Shown in pieces: positions 25,050 to 36,358 of a DNA stretch of 64,000 nt. The stretch's first letter is position 1; every line of letters starts with the position of its first letter. Source of the DNA: Macrotis lagotis (lineage: Eukaryota; Chordata; Mammalia; Peramelemorphia; Peramelidae); assembly GCF_037893015.1 (NCBI RefSeq), contig NC_133661.1, positions 189,609,991 to 189,673,990 of the forward strand. Direction: 5' to 3'. The position numbers were made by a program, and so were the translations under genes. The notes beneath the pieces are model-generated. The model worked only from the letters and a program-made list of their open reading frames with translations. It was not told the DNA's origin and made no database searches.

Positions 25050-25236
25050 GCTGCATTATTTCTTGAAAAAATGAAGTCTAAGTTCTTTTCCTGGTTATGA
25101 TTTTCAGGTAACCCAATAATTTTTGAATTATCTTTTGGATCTGTTTTTTGAGGTCCGTTATTTTTCCAATGAGATATTTCACATTTTCTTTTTACTTTTG
25201 ATATTGTTTTATTGTTTCTTGATTCTTTTTTTAATG

Positions 25237-25624
25237 TGGCAGCAAAGAATTAATATTTATTGCAATTCTTTCAAGAAGCAGGGCAGTTCCTAACTCTTTA
25301 TGATAAAGCAGGAAAAAGCCAAATTACAGAAGCTGAAGCAGAGTTTAAAAAGCTCAACAACCGCAACCCATTTTCCCTCCTCTTTTCTGCTGACCCTTCA
25401 ACAATTGCTCAAACTTGATGGTCCGAAGAGAAGGGGTTGTACCTAAGCTTTCTTAGGAGACTCTGTCTTTGCTTAAACCTTTTATGCTTAGGGTGACATA
25501 ATTTTTCCATCTGGAGATCTGGGTTCTCATGCTCACCTGATTCTTGAGAAATAGAAACTAAAGCCTATGGCTTAGACTAATTTAGCACTATGTTTCTGGA
25601 AAGTCAGCATTTTTGCCCCGCACA
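25237..25624 (-). repeat. U3-R of the processed ERV (3' end)
   Basis: U3 begins at TGTGCGGGGC (25624 reading down) directly after a purine run (GAGGAGGGAT, 25640-25626). A TATA-like TTTTAAA lies about 26 nt before the R start near 25320. R (25320-25237) matches 28378-28295 and contains AATAAA. Confidence 0.75.
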
Positions 25625-25670
25625 ATCCCTCCTCTTATTTATTATATTCTCAGCTGACTTTTCACCCATT

Positions 25671-27600
25671 CTATTGCCTGTTCTGCTTGAATTTTTGTAA
25701 TATCTCCTCACAATGTTGTTCAATTTCTTCATCTCCACTATCTCGGCTCCAACTTTCTCTCCTTAACATCAGTTTTGGAGCTTGATTTTCAGACAAAAGT
25801 ATTTGAGGGAGGATTTTATGAATTGTACTAGTAACCAACCATATCATGCATGGTATACAGGCAGGGAGGATTATCAAGACTCCTAATACTAGAAGTCTGT
25901 ACCACACAAATTGATGCCACCAGCTCCCTCTGAACCAAGCCCTCCATGAATTATTAAAGGGAGAGTTCCAAGTCTGGACAGGGACATGGGCTATTTTTCT
26001 AATTTCTGTGGTGATCTCCTTTACTAATTTTCTATTCTCATCAATTTTCATACAAGTGGACAAATTCAATTTTCCACAAGCACCCCCTTCCTCAGACAAC
26101 AGACAATCTAACACTAATCTGTGTTGTAGTTTGGGTGATCTCATCTGCTTATAAGTCCAGTGCCTTTGCCATATGATTAGTTATCATTTCCACTACAGCC
26201 TGAAGTTTAATAATTCTATTTAATATATAGATTTGTGTCCTGTATCCCCAACTCCTATCTTGTGCCCACGTAGCAGGATCATACTCCTTCATTTTCCTTT
26301 GTGCGGCCAGACATCCCCCAACCATTAGAAATTCCAGTTATTGTTAGAGAAGTCTCTATACTGCATTTCTGGTTTCCTATGTCATCATATAATTAAACAC
26401 CTAAAGAACTTCCTATTTCATCCTAGAACAAAGAGAACTTAGGTCTAATTAATCCTATATAGCAGATCCTTGTCCAATTTAGTGGGATGTGTTTATGGAT
26501 AGGCTGTTTGTCCACATATCCAATAATGCCCTTTTAGAGCCAGATTCTTTTTCTGGAAAATCCTGGTCTGATTATACTCTGTTACAGGCTAATACTGTAT
26601 ATCCTGATCCCCTAGAGGGCCTCCCCATCACACCTCATCTGCCCATCATTTTTGTATTGGCATTTCCAAAATTGTACATCTCTCAAAGCAAGGTTCTCCA
26701 CTTCTGTTTTGGGCACTCGAAAAAGTAATGAAGAACCCTTCCCATACACTGTCGTTTACCCCTCTCCAACTTTGGAGCTGAGTAATCAGGGGACTATTGT
26801 TCTGATTATACTTTTTACATTCTGCTATGGATAGGTCACCTTTACACCTTCCCACTCCACTGAGTATATATTGGCAATGATTCTCATCCATTTTGCCAGT
26901 ATTACATCTAACTCAGGTGGCATCATTACACTGTACATGGGTCCTATCCCAAGGGCCTGGTACCTCCCACAATCTGGCACTAATTGTATATTGTCCACCT
27001 TAGCAGAGAAAGCCCACCTACAACTATTTTGTCCTAAGTCAAGTTCCTTCCCAGTTTGGTTAAGGCAATATCTCCATCAAGGATTCTGCCACTGGCCATT
27101 GGTGCTCTTCCTTCTCATTCCAAAATCCAGTTCCTCTATGTACTAAGGACTTCCTACTCAGTAACCAAACAGGTTCAAGTGGAACCAGTACCCATGGCCA
27201 TGTGCTCAATCCTTGAGCCCTCCCCCCCACCCCCAATTCCATCAGTTAGTTACATTGAAGTTATTAGCACTGGTTTGAATTAAGTTCTGAATAGTGTTTT
27301 TCCTCTTCAAGGAAGGTGTCTAAAACTGAGGCCTGTTTATTTTAAAAGGGACACTCTCAGAACATGATAACTAAGGCACATTTCTGCAGGATTATAGTCT
27401 TAACCAGAGCCTGGAAAATGAAGGGGCCAACCCCAAGGAGTGACACTGTAATTGCACCCAAGAATGAGTCCCATGTGGAAATACCTTATATTATATACAA
27501 TTATACCAGCTAGGAAGCAAAGGAGTGATAACAGAATTATATCAAAGGGGAGAATACCAAGAATCCTCCAACTCCTGGGTGAGGTGTTGGAGAATCCATT
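25671..27600 (-). pseudogene. env: ERV env remnant, class I style
   Basis: Remnant of a retroviral surface/transmembrane protein, not functional. The best preserved piece is the 157-codon frame 25671-26144: an immunosuppressive-region-like segment (LVLDCLLSEEGGACG), a C-x7-C cysteine pair, HVPVQTW before the membrane, and a long hydrophobic segment (LLVLGVLIILPACIPCMIWL) as the anchor with a charged tail. Upstream surface-subunit pieces lie in other frames (26646-26891, 27060-27242), so there are several shifts. Related env genes have been captured by marsupial hosts, but this copy is disrupted. Confidence 0.75.
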
Positions 27601-27610
27601 AGTCCTATTC

Positions 27611-27990
27611 TCACTTAAAATGAAGTTTCAATTCATTCGTGGGTTCAGAGTCCACAGTCCATCCTTTTGATGGATTCGCAAATCTTTTGACTCTGGTATG
27701 GTGGGTCCAACCTTGTTCCTGGGTCAGCACAACTGTGTCTGAGGTCAGAAGAACCTGGAACAGTCCTTCCCAATTCAGAGCCAACTTCTGCTCCTTTGAT
27801 GTCTGGATCAACACCCAATCACCTGGCTCAAATTTGTGGACTGAAAATCCTAAAGGAGGAGTCTTTCGGTCCTCCAGACTTTCTTACCTCAGCTGCTCAA
27901 GCCCTCTCATCTGCAAGATGATTACCTCTAGCTTCAAATGAGTTCCTTGATTGATGTCCTTTGACATGTACTACTCTGGGTTATACTCAT
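27611..27990 (-). pseudogene. pol: ERV pol remnant: RNase H end joined to integrase end
   Basis: The segment 27990-27880 (sense) reads as the C-terminal RNase H signature (VVHVKGHQ, EARGNHLADE). It is followed within a few dozen bases by the integrase C-terminal DNA-binding fold of gamma type (FEPGDWVLIQTSKEQ, LFQVLLTSDTVV, WTHHTRVK; 27611-27860). The integrase zinc and catalytic domains between them are missing, so the template RNA or its parent was internally deleted. Shifts are present in both parts. Confidence 0.7.
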
Positions 27991-28199
27991 ATAAGTAGCC
28001 TAACTGAAACTCCACTGGCTAGCTGGGTTTCCTTTGGGGAAATTCATCGGATCCATTCCTGTTCTTTGCTTCCACGGAGTTACTCTGCTTCAGGTTGTTT
28101 GTCTCAGGGAGGGAGAGACTCCATGACCAGCATCAAGGACTGTTGGAGTAAAACTCTCAACAGGCGCCTGCTCTTGGCCTGAGTCAGGAGTCATCGCTC

Positions 28200-28378
28200 T
28201 CTAAGACCATGCTCCTGAAAGTGCTCCCAGAAAATTGTGTGGGGTATTGAGACCCTAAACCAAAATGACTACTCAGAGTCCTCTCAAAATGGCAGCAAAG
28301 AGTTAAAATTTATTTCAATTCTTGCAAAAAGCAGGGGCAGTTCCTAACTTTCTATGAAAGAGAGAGCAGGAAAAACCC
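28200..28378 (-). repeat. R-U5 of the processed ERV (5' end)
   Basis: R (28378-28295) shares GTTAGGAACTGCC and CTTTGCTGCCA with the 3' copy; sequence past it (TTTTGAGAGGACTCTGAG) is U5 and is absent from the 3' end. I could not identify a primer binding site with confidence. Confidence 0.7.
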
Positions 28379-28565
28379 TGTTTCTTGATTCTTGCAAAGT
28401 CATCAGCTTCCTGTATATTTCCATTCTACATTTGAAGGAAATATTTTCTTCTGAGAGCTTTTTTAACTCCTTTTTCAGCTGGCTAATTCTACTTTTTACG
28501 GTATTCTTCTCCTCATTTTCCTTTTGGGTTGCTTTTTCCATTTGGCCTAAACTGGTTTTTAACAA
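28344..28565 (-). pseudogene. L1-B ORF1 coiled-coil piece
   Basis: A 73-codon frame with heptads (SRISQLKKELKKLSEENISF). Its last residues are ERV-derived, because the frame crosses the ERV insertion point at 28378. Confidence 0.8.
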
Positions 28566-29045
28566 GTTATTTTCTTCATTATTTTTTGTATTTCTTTCAC
28601 CAAGGTGCTGACTTGGTTATGATGATTTCCCTGCATTGTTCTCATTTCTCCTCCCAATTTTTCCTCTACTTTACTTAATTACTTTTCAGTGTTATTTTTT
28701 AGCTCTTCTCTTGCTTGATCCCATGTTTTATTTCTCTTGGAGACTTTGGAGAAAGAAGTTTTGACTTTGTCATTGTCTGAGTGTGTATTTTGATCCTCCA
28801 TGTGACCAATGTACATTTTTATGGTCAGATTTTTCTTTTTCTGTTGTGTACTCATTTTCTCAGCCTATGATTTACCACATTTCCAAGACTCTGGAGGGTT
28901 TTTGGGGACATCCCACAGGGACCTTAATTCCTCCAAGGTCTTATGAGAGACTTTGACTGCTCTTTTGCCTGTGCTCTGGTATATGACTGACCACAGGCCC
29001 ACCCCTCTGCCCTGTTGCTGTGAGGAGGTTTCCTGCATGCCTATG

Positions 29046-29530
29046 ATAGTATGGGGCCCATATAGGACAATGAAAAATTTGAGAAATTGAAAACATTTTT
29101 ATCTGTATCAGAGAAATTTTTGTGGACTTTTTAAAGTCCATATATCTTATTGGTTTCTCTGAAACTTTTGAAACTTCTGACAACCAAGTCATTTTTGGTA
29201 TTATCTCCTCAATTTATTTCCATGACACAGTACTGTTTTCTGACTTTTATTGTACCTTTCTGAAGTCTCTATTTCAGTCTCCCAATATATTATGCATTTG
29301 CACTCTAGCCCTCAGTTCCTAAAGTTTAGGAACCTGAATTGAAAACAGATCCTTCAACTTATTTTGGAGGCCTACTGAACTAGTGAATAACAAAGATCTG
29401 AATCCTGGTCCCTAGTCCTAATTCAGTGCTTACTTTAATAAAATACCTAATTCTTCAGTACTCTATCTCCCAACATTAATATTCTATGTCCAACTATTTA
29501 TTACTGGAACATATTTTTCTTTTGTAAAGT
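29046..29530. other. Unassigned sequence
   Basis: No gene or repeat family recognised between the L1-B 5' edge and the plus-strand L1. Confidence 0.4.
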
Positions 29531-29534
29531 AGAA

Positions 29535-30605
29535 TATTTTTAATATTAGAGTCAAGATAGTAAAGACAGTGACTAAACAGACCTCTTCCCCAAATCCTTC
29601 TGAATACCTTTAAATAGTGACTCTAAACAAATCCTGAAGTGATGAAATTCACAAAAAGTCAGAGCCAAATGTCTTTGCAGCCCAAGACAGCTTAAAAGAT
29701 TAGCATAAAAGATCTTTACCTGAGTGAAACATAATCCAGTGAAGACTGCACCAGCACAGATTCAGGAAACTAGGAGTAGACCTTGGGAGCTATTGAAATT
29801 AACAGCTATAGCTGCTTTTTTCAGATTTCCAAGTCCACAGATGATAAGGGCATCAAAATATATTCCAGAAATATCTTTCTTGGCCCTGAGAACTCTATTG
29901 TTTTGCCCATACAGGTACTGCATTCAGGTTGCAATCATGGTTTACAATCCAAGGGTTTGAAAGACAAGTAGCACATCAAAGCTTGTGGCCACAGTGTGGT
30001 GTGGACCTTCCTCACAGTTCTGGCTTAGAAAAGTTGTGGGCTCTCTTAGAGTGTAAGACAGGGGAGTAGTAAATGCATTTTTCCTAAAATTTTATTACTT
30101 AGGAAGAACTGAAAACTTACATATCGGTAGAAGTATCTCTAGAAACATCTAAACAAAGACCATGACTTTAGAGAACAGTTTTCCCTCCACCTTGGAAGCA
30201 GATTCCTACTTTAAAAAAGAGCAAAAATTAAGTAAAATGAGGAAAATGGTAAAATGAGCAAGCAACAGAAAAAAAACTGACCATTAAACGTTACTCCAAT
30301 GGCAAGAAGATCAAAACGTAGTTAGAAAATCATAAAAATGACAAAGTTCTATATTCAAAGTCTTTAAGGAAAAATGTGAATTGGCCTCAGGTTATGGAAG
30401 AGCTTCAAATGGATTTTTAAAGTCAATTAAAAGGGATAAGCAAAAATTGGGAGAGAATTGAGAGTGATGCAAGAAAATGAGTCAACAGTTTTATAAAGGA
30501 GATGCAAAAACTATTGAAGAAAATTCAACTAAATAAACAGAATAGAACAAATGGTAAAGGGAAAGGAGGTACCAAAGCTCACTGAAGAAAATAATTCCTT
30601 AAGCA
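29535..30605 (+). mobile_element. Old L1 5'UTR and ORF1 N-terminal part
   Basis: Starts near GTCAAGATAGTAAAGACAG, a decayed L1 5' end, with about 700 bp of 5'UTR. It then reads as ORF1-like sequence from about 30257 (ATGAGCAAGCAACAG, compare MSKQ in the copy at 57.5 kb), rich in Lys/Glu/Asn with stops. It ends where the A/B duplication begins. Confidence 0.6.
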
Positions 30606-31100
30606 TAAAAACAAATGGACAATAACTTTTGGAAGGGAGAATGAAGTTGGGATATTGGAAAGATTAATGATATAAGAATGAGTCTAATCACTTTTTCATA
30701 TTAAATTTTAATGGTGAATGAAAATGGACAAACTATGTGCTTCCTGCATCACTGGGAGTACTGAAGAGATGACTTGAAGCAAAGGGTTTTAATTGAAGAC
30801 TCTTTTATGCAACTCATTTATAACAATACTGCTAGACAACTATTCTTGTTCATTGGCAGGATTAGTCAAAATATTGGTAGGTATGACTGTCTTCACAGAG
30901 TTCTATAATTGGAATTCCATTCTATAACGTTATATACTTATTCATCACTGAATTAATAGATGATAAATTTTTTTAATATGTATGCTCACACTAAATATCT
31001 TTGCTAAGAAATATATGGTATTTTCACAATTCTTTTCTTATTTGTGTTTTCATGACATAAGTTTCTGGTAATTATAAAATTTTGAAAGTGATAATGTTAA

Positions 31101-31258
31101 GGGGCAGCTAGGTGGCACAGTGGATAAAGCACTGGCCCTGGAGTCAGGAGCACTTGGGTTCAAATCCAGTCTCAGACACTTAATAATTACCTAGCTGTGT
31201 GGCCTTGGACAAGCCACTTAACCCCATTTGCCTTGCAAAAAAAAACCTAAAAAAAAGG
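31101..31258 (+). mobile_element. Marsupial tRNA-like SINE, absent from the paralogous site
   Basis: Well-preserved copy from GGGGCAGCTAGGTGGCACAG to a poly-A tail. TSD GATAATGTTA (31090-31099) and GATAACGTTA (31259-31268). Copy B reads CATAATGCTAGTCATTAAG at about 45758 without the SINE, so this inserted after the duplication. Confidence 0.97.
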
Positions 31259-32299
31259 GATAACGTTATTCATTAAGTGGGTTTTGGTTACTTGCAGAGC
31301 AACAAAGACTTAGTATAGACATCTTAAGACACATACTGGTTCATACACATCTAACCCCCTACTGAATTATCTTTTTAGCACAGAAACAGGAAAGTTTGTG
31401 AAACATCATGTTGATCATCATATAGTGTGTTATTTTTCTATTCTTTCTAACTAGTTAAATCATTTCTTGTCGGCAGAGACAGATACAGACACAAATGATT
31501 TACAAGAGAGGAGTGATTATTAGCAAGGTAAAATCAGATGCAAATAATTGAAGTGATAACTATGAATAGTAGATACTAAGACATGAATCAATGATTCAAG
31601 AATATTTCAGAAACAATTTAAAAACTGGACATGTTAATGAAAAGAGGAATTAGACTTATAATTTCATTGTTTTAGGAAATTTCTGGTAGCTACTCTGCAA
31701 TGTACAGATTTAAAGGATGATCTTCCTGTTTGGAATTGAAGTGATTTTTCACTGTTCTCGACTTAGCATATGTCACAACTGGGATGTGAACCATGACCAT
31801 GACTTATAGGACAGTTCTTTATTTGTTATCTAGTACTACCTCTTCATGCAGTAAATAAAATTGAAAATTTCTCATTGTAGTTAGATCCTCACACACGCAT
31901 TTTGAAGAAATTAATTTCAAATTCAAACTCCAAAAATATAGAGACAATTGTTTGATACAAAATTTGATGACTCTCAAATCTGGATATGGTAAAAGACAAT
32001 ACATTTTTGTCTTTATGTATGAAAAACTTCAGAGTGGATTAGTATTTTGCCAGAGTTCATACATGTTTTCTCTTGAAGGGATAGATTTAGAGCCAGTTGT
32101 AGGGCATGTTGTATAGAATATTGCTATACCACTATTGATTCGATTTTATAATCTTAAAGAATATTACAAACCTGTACTTTCTCAGCATTCTACTTGTCTG
32201 TTGACTATAGCCAGCTTTGAAGTGAATGGTGATTTATGGCACAAGTTTCCATTAAATTATTGATGATTACACTGCCTTATTGGAACCCTGGTTTCAATC

Positions 32300-32650
32300 T
32301 TGGTCTTTTTTTTAATTGTTTTTAAACATTTTTCCTGAGCACCATGCAAAAACAAGTTTCAACATGTGCTTTCAAAACGTTGAATTTTACATTTTCTCCT
32401 TTCCTCCCTCCCCATTCCCTCCATTGAACCATGAAGTTTCATGGTGCAGTTTAAAAATGTGCAGCCATGACATTACAGCAATACTAATGGTATAAAAATA
32501 AACAGAACTCCCTCCCCACCCCAACTCAAGCTGTGTTTTGAACTGCAGATCAGAAATCAATAAAGCCAAGTGTTCTGTGCAACAGATACTTCCTTTCCTA
32601 AAGTAAGAAGTGTCTTTTCTACTCTTTAGGTGCACCATTAAAATACCAAA
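32300..32650 (-). mobile_element. Possible old L1 3'UTR fragment
   Basis: Text such as ACATTTTCTCCTTTCCTCCC followed by GTGCAGTTTAAAAATG resembles the 3'UTR at 8560-8700. It is absent from copy B. Weak, by eye only. Confidence 0.4.
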
Positions 32651-33103
32651 TATAGCCCAGTCAGAATGAAATGAAATTAAGAAATAATTAACAAAATAAA
32701 TAAAAATGCATCAAACATAGATAATATTAATGTGTCTTTTCCCCTCCATCAATATCCGGCCTGGGGAGATTCTTATATACACTCCCTATTATGCCCATCC
32801 TCATTTTTATTAAAATTTGACAGCATTGTCCTGGAGACATTAAATTCTTTCAGAAATAAACAATCTGTTGCACATTATTTTTGTCATAATCTATGGATAT
32901 CCAGCCTGGAACAGGATCAGAATTAGGGTATAAAATAAGATTCAAGTGGAAAATATTTGGTATGTTTTTTTCATTTTTAAAAGATTTTATTTGAGTTTTA
33001 CAATTTTTCTCCCAATCTTACTTCCCTTCCCCAGCCCCACCATGGAAAGCAATCTATCAGTCTTTATTTTGTTTACATGTTGTACATTGATCCAAATTGA
33101 GTG

Positions 33104-33270
33104 TGATGAGAGAGAAATCACATCCTAAATGAAGAAACAAAAAGTAAAAGAGATAACAAGATAAGACAATAAGATATATTGGTAAAGGGTGTGAGGTGAT
33201 GAGAGAGAAATCACATCCTAAGTGAAGAAACAAAAAGTAAAAGAGATAACAAGATAAGACAATAAGATAT
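33104..33270. repeat. Tandem duplication of about 75 bp in the L1-C 3'UTR
   Basis: GATGAGAGAGAAATCACATCC...AATAAGATAT occurs at 33104-33178 and again at 33198-33270, differing at about one base, with a short spacer containing GGTAAAGGGTGTGAGG. L1-A has a single copy. Confidence 0.93.
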
Positions 33271-34710
33271 CTGTTATTTTTCTAAATTAAAGGGAATAGT
33301 CCTTGATCTTTGTTCAAACTCCACAGCTCTTTACCTGGATACCAACGGTCTTCTCCATTGCAGACAGCCCAAAATTGTCCCTGGTTGTTGCACTGATGGA
33401 ATGAACAAGTTCATCAAGGTTGAACATCACCCCCGTGTTGCTGTTAGGGTGTACAGTGTTTTTCTGGTTTTGCTCAACTCACTCAGCATCAGTTCATGCA
33501 AATCCTTCCAGGATTCCCTGAATTTCTATCCCTCATGGTTTCTAATAGAACAATATATACTACATATACTACAGTTTGCTAAGTCATTCCCCAAATGAAA
33601 GACATTTACATGATTTCCAATTCTTTGCCACCACAAACAGGGATGCTACGAATATTTTTGTACAAGTGATGTTTTTACCATTTTTCATCATCTCTTCAGG
33701 GTATATACACCCAGGAGTGGTATTTCTGGATCAAAGAGTATGCTCATATTTGTTGCCCTTCGGGGATAGTTCCAAATATCTCTCCAGAAAAATTGGATGA
33801 GTTCACAGCTCCACCAACAGTGTACTAGTGTTCTAAATTTCCAAAAGCCCTTCTAACAATGATCACTATCTTTTCTGGTCATATTGGTCACTTTGAGAGG
33901 TGTGTGGTGGTACCGCAGAGAAACTTGAATTTCTCTAATAATTAATGATTTAGAGCAATTTTCTACATGGCTATGGATTACTCGGATCTCCTCATCTGTA
34001 AATTGCCTTTGCATATCCTTTGACCATTTGTCAATTGGGGAAAGACTTTTTTTTTAAAGTATGACTCAGTTCTCTGTATATTTTAGAAATGGGTCCTTTG
34101 TCAGAGTCATTACTTGTAAAGACTGTTTCTCAATTTGCTACAGTTCTTTTGATCTTGGTTACAGTGGTTTTATCTGTGCAAAATCTTTTTAATTTAATGT
34201 AATTGAAATTATCTAGTTTGTTTTTGGTGATGTTCTCCATCTCTTCCTTAGTCATAAACTGCTCCTCTTTCCATACATCTTACAGGTAAACTAGTCCTTG
34301 ACCTTCTAATTTTATTATAGTATTGTTTTTATATCTAAATCTTGTAACCTTTTGGATCTTATCTTGGTAAAGGGTGTGAGGTGTTGATCTAATCTAAGTT
34401 TCTTCCATTCTAACTTCCAATTGTCCCAGCAGTTTTAATCAAAGAGAGAGTTTTTATCCCAATTGCTGGACTCTTTGGGTTTATCAAACAGTAAATTACT
34501 TTAATAGTCTCCTGCTTTTTTATCTAGTCTATTCCACTGGTCCACCACTCTATTTCTTAGCCAATACCGAACAGTATTGATGACTGATCCTTTATAATAT
34601 GATTTTAGATCAGGTAGGGTTAATCCACCTTCTTCTGCACTGTTTTTCATTAAATTCCTGGAAATTCTTGACTTTTTATTACTCCATATGAATTTACTTA
34701 CAATTTTTTC

Positions 34711-35537
34711 TCACTCATTAAAGTAATTTTTTGGAATTTTGATTGATAAGGCATTAAACAGATAGTTTAGTTTTGGTAGAATTGTCATTTTTATTATATT
34801 AGCTATACCTATCCATGAGCAGTTGATATTTACCCAGTTATTTAAATGTGATTTAATTTGTGTAAGAAGTGTATTATAATTAGTTTCAAAAACTTTCTGA
34901 GTCTGTCTTGGCAAATAAACTCCCTGGTATTTTATATTGTCTGAGGTTACTTTGAATGGGATTTCCCTTTCTAGTTCTTCCTGCTGTATCTTGCTAGACA
35001 TATATAGAAAAGTTGAGGATTCATGAGGATTTATTTTATAACCTACAACTTTGCAAAAATTGCTAATTGTTTTTTGGATGATTTCTTAGGATTCTCTAGG
35101 TAGACCATCATGTCATCTGCAAAGAGTGAGAGTTTTATCTCTTCCTTCCCAGTTCTAATTCCGTCAATTTCTCTTTCTTCTCTAACTGCTGAACCTAACA
35201 TTTCAAATATGATATTAAATAGTAGTGGTGATAATGGGCACCCTTGTTTCACCCCTGATCTTATTGGGAATTTCTTTAGCCTCTCCCCATTGCATACAAT
35301 GCTTGTTGATGATTTCAGATAGATACTGCTAATTATTCTAAGGAACACTCCATTTATTCCTACACTTTCTAGTGTTTTTAGTAGGAATGGATGCTGTATT
35401 TTGTCAAAAGCTTTTTCAGCATCTATTGATATGATCATGTAATTTCTGATAGTTTTTGTTGATATAATTGAGAATACTATCAGTTTTCCTAATATTGAAC
35501 CAACCCTGAATTCCTTGAATAAATCCTGCTTGATCAT
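34711..35537 (-). pseudogene. L1-C ORF2 reverse transcriptase domain
   Basis: The largest RT piece of the window: 35043-35537 (164 codons) holds [29 protein letters not shown] and the catalytic FADDMMVY. 34711-35001 continues with KYQGVYLPRQ and the thumb-like part. A frameshift near 35020-35045 separates them. The endonuclease part lies upstream at 36359-37289. Confidence 0.92.
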
Positions 35538-36358
35538 AATATATTATCCCAGTGAAAACTTGTTGTAATCATTTTGCTAAGAATTTTATTTAAGATTTTT
35601 GCATCTATATTCATTAGGGAGATAGGGCTATAATTTTATTTTTCTGTTTTAACGCTTCCTGGTTTAGATATCAGCACAATATTGGTTTCATAGAAAGAGT
35701 TAGGCAGAGTTCCATCTTTCCTATTTGTCTGAAGAGTTTGTATAGAATTGGAATCAATTGTTCCTTAAATGCTTGGTAGAATTTACTTGTGAATCCATCA
35801 GACCCTGGAGATTTTTTCTTTGGGAGTTTAATAATGGCTTGTTGTATTTCTTTTTCTGAAATAGGATTTACCTGGGCAAGTTATATTTTTCTAAATATTC
35901 ATCTATTGCACTTAGATTATTAAATTTATTGGCATAGATTTGGGCAAAATAATTTCAAATTATTACTTTAATTTCCTGCTCATTGGTGGTGAGTTCACCT
36001 TTTTCATTTATGATACTAGCATTTTGGTTTTCTTCTTTCTTTTTTTTAATCAAATTGACCAGAGGTTTATCAATTTTATTAGTTTATTCATAAAACCCAC
36101 TTTTGCTTTTATTTATTAATTCAATGGGTTATTTTGCTTTTGCTTTTAATTTCTCCTTTGTTTTTTAACAATTTCTAATTTGGAATTAAATTGGGAATTT
36201 TTAATTTGTTCTTTCCCTAATTTTTTAGTTGCATGTTTAGTTCATTGATTTCCTGTTTCTCTAATTTATTCATGTAAGCATTTAAAGATATAATATATCC
36301 CCTGAGAGCTGCTTTGAGTGAATCCCATAGGTTTTGCTATGTTATTTCATTATTGTCA

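Larger units (their letters stand above)
25228..28378 (-). mobile_element. Processed ERV transcript copy (R-U5 ... U3-R-polyA) in L1-B
   Basis: A retroviral RNA copy inserted like an mRNA pseudogene. It is flanked by a perfect 15-bp TSD, TGTTTCTTGATTCTT at 25213-25227 and 28379-28393. Its sense 3' end is AATAAA (25261-25256) followed about 23 nt later by an A run (25232-25228, running into the TSD). Its sense 5' end begins within the repeated R block (TTTTTCCTGC...), without U3; the 3' end has U3 (about 25624-25321) and R but no U5. Contents in sense order: R, U5 and leader (28378-28000), RNase H end (27990-27880), integrase end (27870-27611), Env (27600-25671), polypurine run, U3, R. A normal provirus would have whole LTRs and a 4-6 bp TSD. 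Confidence 0.85.
15345..29045 (-). mobile_element. L1-B, old L1 interrupted by L1-A, an ERV copy and SINEs
   Basis: Host pieces are 15345-17290 (RT domain), 17300-18333 (inter-ORF and ORF1), 25065-25212 and 28394-29045 (ORF1 coil and 5' region). The join at 17290 lacks the endonuclease domain, so there is an internal deletion. The reading LQESRN at 28379-28400 continues as ESRNNKTISK at 25190-25225, showing that the ERV copy split one coding stretch. The 3' part of ORF2 and the 3'UTR are missing before 15345. All frames are broken. Confidence 0.85.

Noticed and set aside
25671..26144. Marsupial captured env (syncytin-like) gene
   Set aside because: Only a transmembrane-subunit piece is open; the surface part is frameshifted and the copy is a retrotransposed transcript.
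25228..28378. Ordinary provirus with two LTRs
   Set aside because: The terminal repeats share only the R part, and the flanking duplication is 15 bp next to an A run.
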